Source: Pythium myriotylum (lineage: Eukaryota; Oomycota; Peronosporomycetes; Pythiales; Pythiaceae). Taken from it: a stretch of DNA of 64,000 bases. The position numbers and the translations under genes are program-made. Of the stretch, positions 60,802 through 64,000 are shown one piece after another. The notes below the pieces were generated by a model that was not told the DNA's origin, ran no database searches, and saw only the letters and a program-made list of their open reading frames with translations. The first letter of the stretch is position 1. Every line of letters begins with the position of its first letter. Location: positions 496,001-560,000 of the forward strand of contig JALJCQ010000012.1 of the NCBI GenBank assembly GCA_023091665.1. The letters are read 5' to 3'.

Positions 60802-62393
60802 TCAGAGAGAATCACCTCACCCCCTCCCTTGATTCAGTGATGGCTTTTTGGGCGTGTCACATCAACGAAAGAGAGTGCATCTGAGTATCACATCTTCGAA
60901 GTGAGCTGACGTTTGCGTGATTTGGTGCATCACTGAGCTGTACGGTTTCAAGTCCAATGATTACGATGGGCGCACCTGATGTGTTCGTGAAAAATCCTTC
61001 TTCGTACCGAGAAACGGTCCTGACGTGCGGCTTGAGATTGCTCAGAGCAGCATCTCGTTTGGGATCGTGCCCCACGCTTGCTTTGAAGTCGTTTCGTGAA
61101 CCAATCGTTCCAGGATGCGTGAGATCTCACACAATGTGCATCGGTATGATCAAAGGTATGATCAAAGCAAGACATATCCAGGTTTAAATCTGAGTGTCGC
61201 GTGCGGTGTAGACTTTCTGTTGTGAAAACCCGCGTAAGGTATCCAGTGCTTTGAATATGCACCCGCCACTCCTAAAGTAGACTCGAATAGCTCTCGCACT
61301 GTTGATTCGTGGGTGACCAAGATGTTTTAGACCGAGACTCCGAGTTTGTGAAGAAAAAAGATTGAAGAGGGATTGGCAAGGTCTGAGTACTGATAGGGGT
61401 GATCGAGGACTGGCAGCAAAGGTCTAGCCGGTCCTTGAATCTTTGGAAGGTGGCGCCAAAGCACGCACAGCGCTTTATGGAGTCTTTGACGACACCTTCA
61501 AGCACGCATCGTCGGCCTGCAACTTGATCCCACCCAACGCTAGCACGTCAATCATTTAAACGAGCACGTTGGTTGAGAACCTTGGTGGACCCACCAAGTG
61601 CAACGGCACAACATATCTGCTTTCTGTCACCAACACTCACCATGCAGAATCCGTGCTCTCTGAAGTGGAGAATAGGATCCAGTGGAAAGAATGTGCGATT
61701 TGTCACTGATCTTGCACATGTTGAATCACGTGCAATTGCGGTGAAAGCGTTGACGGGGTAAAGACCGCGGGCTTGTTCTATCAGAAGTTGGTGAGTTGCA
61801 GGGAGTTACTGCAGTTCAACGCAATCATGCCGCGGGTAAGCGACTGCATGCGGGACGAGATGATGTGAAAACGAATCCCACTATCGACATCCTGTGGTCG
61901 TGTTCCTGGATCTCAGAGGGGCCGTTGTATCTTCCATGGAACAATAGGAAGGGACTCTGTTTTCTCCAAAAGGAGCATGGAAGAAGGCGAGATCGCGAAC
62001 GCGACATTGCACGGTCATGGTGCGAATGTTCGAAACGGTGCTACCTGCTGTACCTTTTCCGCCGTGCTTATGTTTGGAGTGCAGTGGAGTCATCCTGAGC
62101 TGACTCGGGATTGGCAATTAAGCCGATGTTGAACTTATGGGACAGATCATCCGATGACGAAGATAGATGTATTTGCGATGTATCTTCTTCCTCTCGGCGC
62201 GCAATATCACGGAAGTTAAACGACCGACTATCATTAGGAGATCTGGCGCAAAGGTACGAATCAGTCGTCAGAGTACTTCACGTCGCCGATAGCTTCTCAG
62301 GGCTTGCGGTGTCGTGTTCCAACAAGAAGCTTCAGATTGTTTTTCTCCACCATTGAACACGAGCCCCGGACATAGCACAGTAGCCATCCTGCC
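60802..62393. other. 1.6-kb spacer between membrane-protein copies
   Basis: Apart from the fossil fragment at 61471-61635, no coding sequence could be supported. A short plus-strand ATG frame at 62111-62356 (about 81 codons) just upstream of copy 2 may be chance. Confidence 0.4.
61471..61635 (+). pseudogene. Fossil fragment of the membrane-protein family
   Basis: 165 bp aligns without gaps to 62602-62766 of copy 2, at roughly three quarters identity and in the same reading frame (ALYGVFDDTFKHASSACNLI against VLYGVSDDTLKYPSLTCNLI). A TAA at 61557-61559 interrupts it and neither flank continues the gene, so this is a relic of a third tandem copy. Confidence 0.75.
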
Positions 62394-64000
62394 ATGGAAG
62401 AGGCGATTCGTCAGGCCCAGAAAGCAGCACCAGCCGGAGCAACGAAAGTTCTTCCACATAAACCCGCCACAAGTTCAAAAGGGAAGCCAAAACATGTTAC
62501 AACTGCCCAAGTGTGGTTGTTATTGCGACGGGTAATGGTTCTCGCTGCGGCTGGATTGTACGTCTTCATCTTGCTTGATGCCGGGGTGAAATCGTTGCGA
62601 GTGCTTTATGGGGTCTCTGACGACACCCTCAAGTACCCATCGTTGACCTGCAACTTGATCGCGCCCTATGCTGGCACTTCAACTATCCGAAAGAGCAAGT
62701 TGGTGGACAACCTGGGCGGAACCGCCAAACGAAATGACACAATGTATCTCCTGTCTGCGACCTCTGTCTCTTTCGCATCGTGTCAAAAGACGCCGATGTA
62801 CAACTCGTGGATGTATGGAAACGACTTCCTGCGTAGCCAGTACTCTGATCTCGTTCGTGACACATCGCACAATATCTCGCTCTTCAAGACCAGCGATTTG
62901 ATCGCACCGGTCGTTGACTGCTCATCTTTCATGCTTCGTTCCGGAACGTCGATGTATATGCGAGTGTTCTACTTGTTAGTCGACAAGACGAATCCAGACA
63001 TGGTGTCGTTGATGACGTATTCGTTTTCAATGCAAGATTATCGCTTTCCTGATCAGTACCAGACAGGTGTGCTCGGGATGCTCGTGTTGTCGGTGGTATC
63101 GGACATGCGGTTCCAAGTAGTGGATGGATACTACTACGTGATGGCGCTCGGATACCCGTTTCGCAAACCGGCTTACTCGGTATTTGAGTTTCGCACTGAG
63201 ACAAATGATGGATTCCGCATGTTCGAGAGTATCCCAGTGAATCCTGCGACGGAGGTGACACGCGTAATCTATACATCGTGGCGCACAGGTGTTCATAATA
63301 CTGAATCCGAGTCCGAGCAGAGCAATATCAAGAACATCAATTGGGTGTACCGTCAGGATCCCATTGGCGCCATGAGAGACTGGGAGTGGGTTGGATTGTC
63401 TCTTTTGCACGACGCTTGGGGATGGGTCCACGTGATGCATTTTGTTTTTGCTGCCGACATGATCTTTAGCCTCATCGTTTTGTTGCTTGTGATCTACCGA
63501 AATATGATGAAGGGGAAGTTCTGGATTGGGGACGCATTTGTATCGGTGTCTCGCTCAGTCGTGTTTCGTGGATTGCTCGTCCTGTGCGGATGGGTTTTAA
63601 ATGGGTTCTGGACGTTAATGGAATTCTGTATCCAAGATGGTAAGATCCTCTCAGCGTCGCCCAAAATGTTTATCTACGAAGAGATTCTCCATGCCGATCT
63701 TCTCGTGATTTATCTTGGTCTAGCAGCGGCTCTTGGATTTGTGCTTCGAGAGCGCATTGACCCAGCGCTAGCTGTTTTTCTCTTCGAAATCGGCTTCAAC
63801 AATCGACAGACCATCGCTGAATGGTTCCCACAGGGTGTGAAGACAGTCGTGAAGTTTTCGCTCGAGGATACAGCAAAGGGGATGATTCCTGTGCCATCAA
63901 AGCTTGCCAGCATTACACCAATGCGCTTTCGAACAACGCATGAGCTTCACGCGAAGCCGATCAACTTCATTTTGGCGACCTTACTCCCGATCACCATTAC
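62394..64000 (+). CDS. Large oomycete-type membrane protein, copy 2, runs off the window
   Basis: Open from ATG at 62394 (MEEAIRQAQKAAPAGATKVL) to the window end, 535 codons with no stop. It begins with a basic cytosolic tail and a membrane segment (VMVLAAAGLYVFILL). A large probably extracellular region follows, with conserved Cys and N-glycosylation sites (KRNDT, HNISL), then membrane segments HFVFAADMIFSLIVLLLVIY, RGLLVLCGWVLNGFW and HADLLVIYLGLAAALGFVL. It aligns with copy 1 along its length (WGWVHVMHFVFA, WIGDAFVSVS, FWTLMEFCIQ, ERIDPALAVFLFEIGF). The C-terminal cytosolic part lies outside the window. Function is unknown. Confidence 0.8.
   Translation, partial: MEEAIRQAQKAAPAGATKVLPHKPATSSKGKPKHVTTAQVWLLLRRVMVLAAAGLYVFILLDAGVKSLRVLYGVSDDTLKYPSLTCNLIAPYAGTSTIRKSKLVDNLGGTAKRNDTMYLLSATSVSFASCQKTPMYNSWMYGNDFLRSQYSDLVRDTSHNISLFKTSDLIAPVVDCSSFMLRSGTSMYMRVFYLLVDKTNPDMVSLMTYSFSMQDYRFPDQYQTGVLGMLVLSVVSDMRFQVVDGYYYVMALGYPFRKPAYSVFEFRTETNDGFRMFESIPVNPATEVTRVIYTSWRTGVHNTESESEQSNIKNINWVYRQDPIGAMRDWEWVGLSLLHDAWGWVHVMHFVFAADMIFSLIVLLLVIYRNMMKGKFWIGDAFVSVSRSVVFRGLLVLCGWVLNGFWTLMEFCIQDGKILSASPKMFIYEEILHADLLVIYLGLAAALGFVLRERIDPALAVFLFEIGFNNRQTIAEWFPQGVKTVVKFSLEDTAKGMIPVPSKLASITPMRFRTTHELHAKPINFILATLLPITI

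Noticed and set aside
1..64000. CRISPR arrays, bacterial operons, prophage or biosynthetic-cluster signatures
   Set aside because: None seen; introns, LTR/LINE elements and gene families show a eukaryotic nuclear sequence.

Overview
ORGANISM. This is nuclear DNA of a eukaryote, most likely an oomycete in the Phytophthora/Pythium group. The supporting features are: many short GT-AG introns (mostly 54-94 bp); dense genes on both strands; a single-frame Ty1/copia element; a LINE fragment with an archaeal-type RNase H; zinc-finger repeats of the 'WRKY19-like' type common in oomycetes; an AA17-type lytic polysaccharide monooxygenase; two multi-membrane families of the kind oomycete genomes carry in many copies; and a TMEM216-like transition-zone protein, which implies a flagellate stage. 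Species cannot be fixed from the sequence. LAYOUT. 1-5824: the 3' end of a cysteine-peptidase-like ORF, then an intact copia polyprotein with one recognisable LTR. 6513-13454: three tandem paralogues of a multi-membrane protein sharing one terminal intron; a 5'-truncated LINE with a 16-bp target duplication separates the first two. 13594-17314: a TBP-like gene, an IQ/coiled-coil gene and a zinc-finger gene. 19142-23573: an 11-exon coiled-coil gene including a 9-bp exon. 24714-28145: a multifunctional purine-synthesis gene. 28204-28701: TMEM216-like. 30707-39463: compact housekeeping and meiosis block (two unknown proteins, HEI10/CCNB1IP1-like RING protein, coiled-coil protein, PITH-domain protein, RCC1-repeat protein). 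40031-45273: a four-domain voltage-gated cation channel. 45667-55097: four sulfatase paralogues, one broken, around an AA17 LPMO. 55780-57446: a repeat protein ending in a CaaX box. 58771-64000: two paralogues of a large membrane protein with a fossil fragment between them; the second runs off the window. HOW THE GENES RELATE. The sulfatase/LPMO block is the clearest functional neighbourhood: the intact members are secreted and could act on the same kind of extracellular polysaccharide (inference). The purine gene joins pathway steps 2, 3 and 5 in one chain behind a degenerate PurH-like N-domain. Five lesions (three frameshifts in the channel, one stop codon in the HEI10-like gene, one in a sulfatase) break otherwise well-conserved coding sequence between 34 and 46.5 kb; they may be real decay or assembly errors. 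METHOD LIMITS. Exon boundaries were worked out by eye from splice signals, reading phase and resemblance to remembered family sequences; no search was run.
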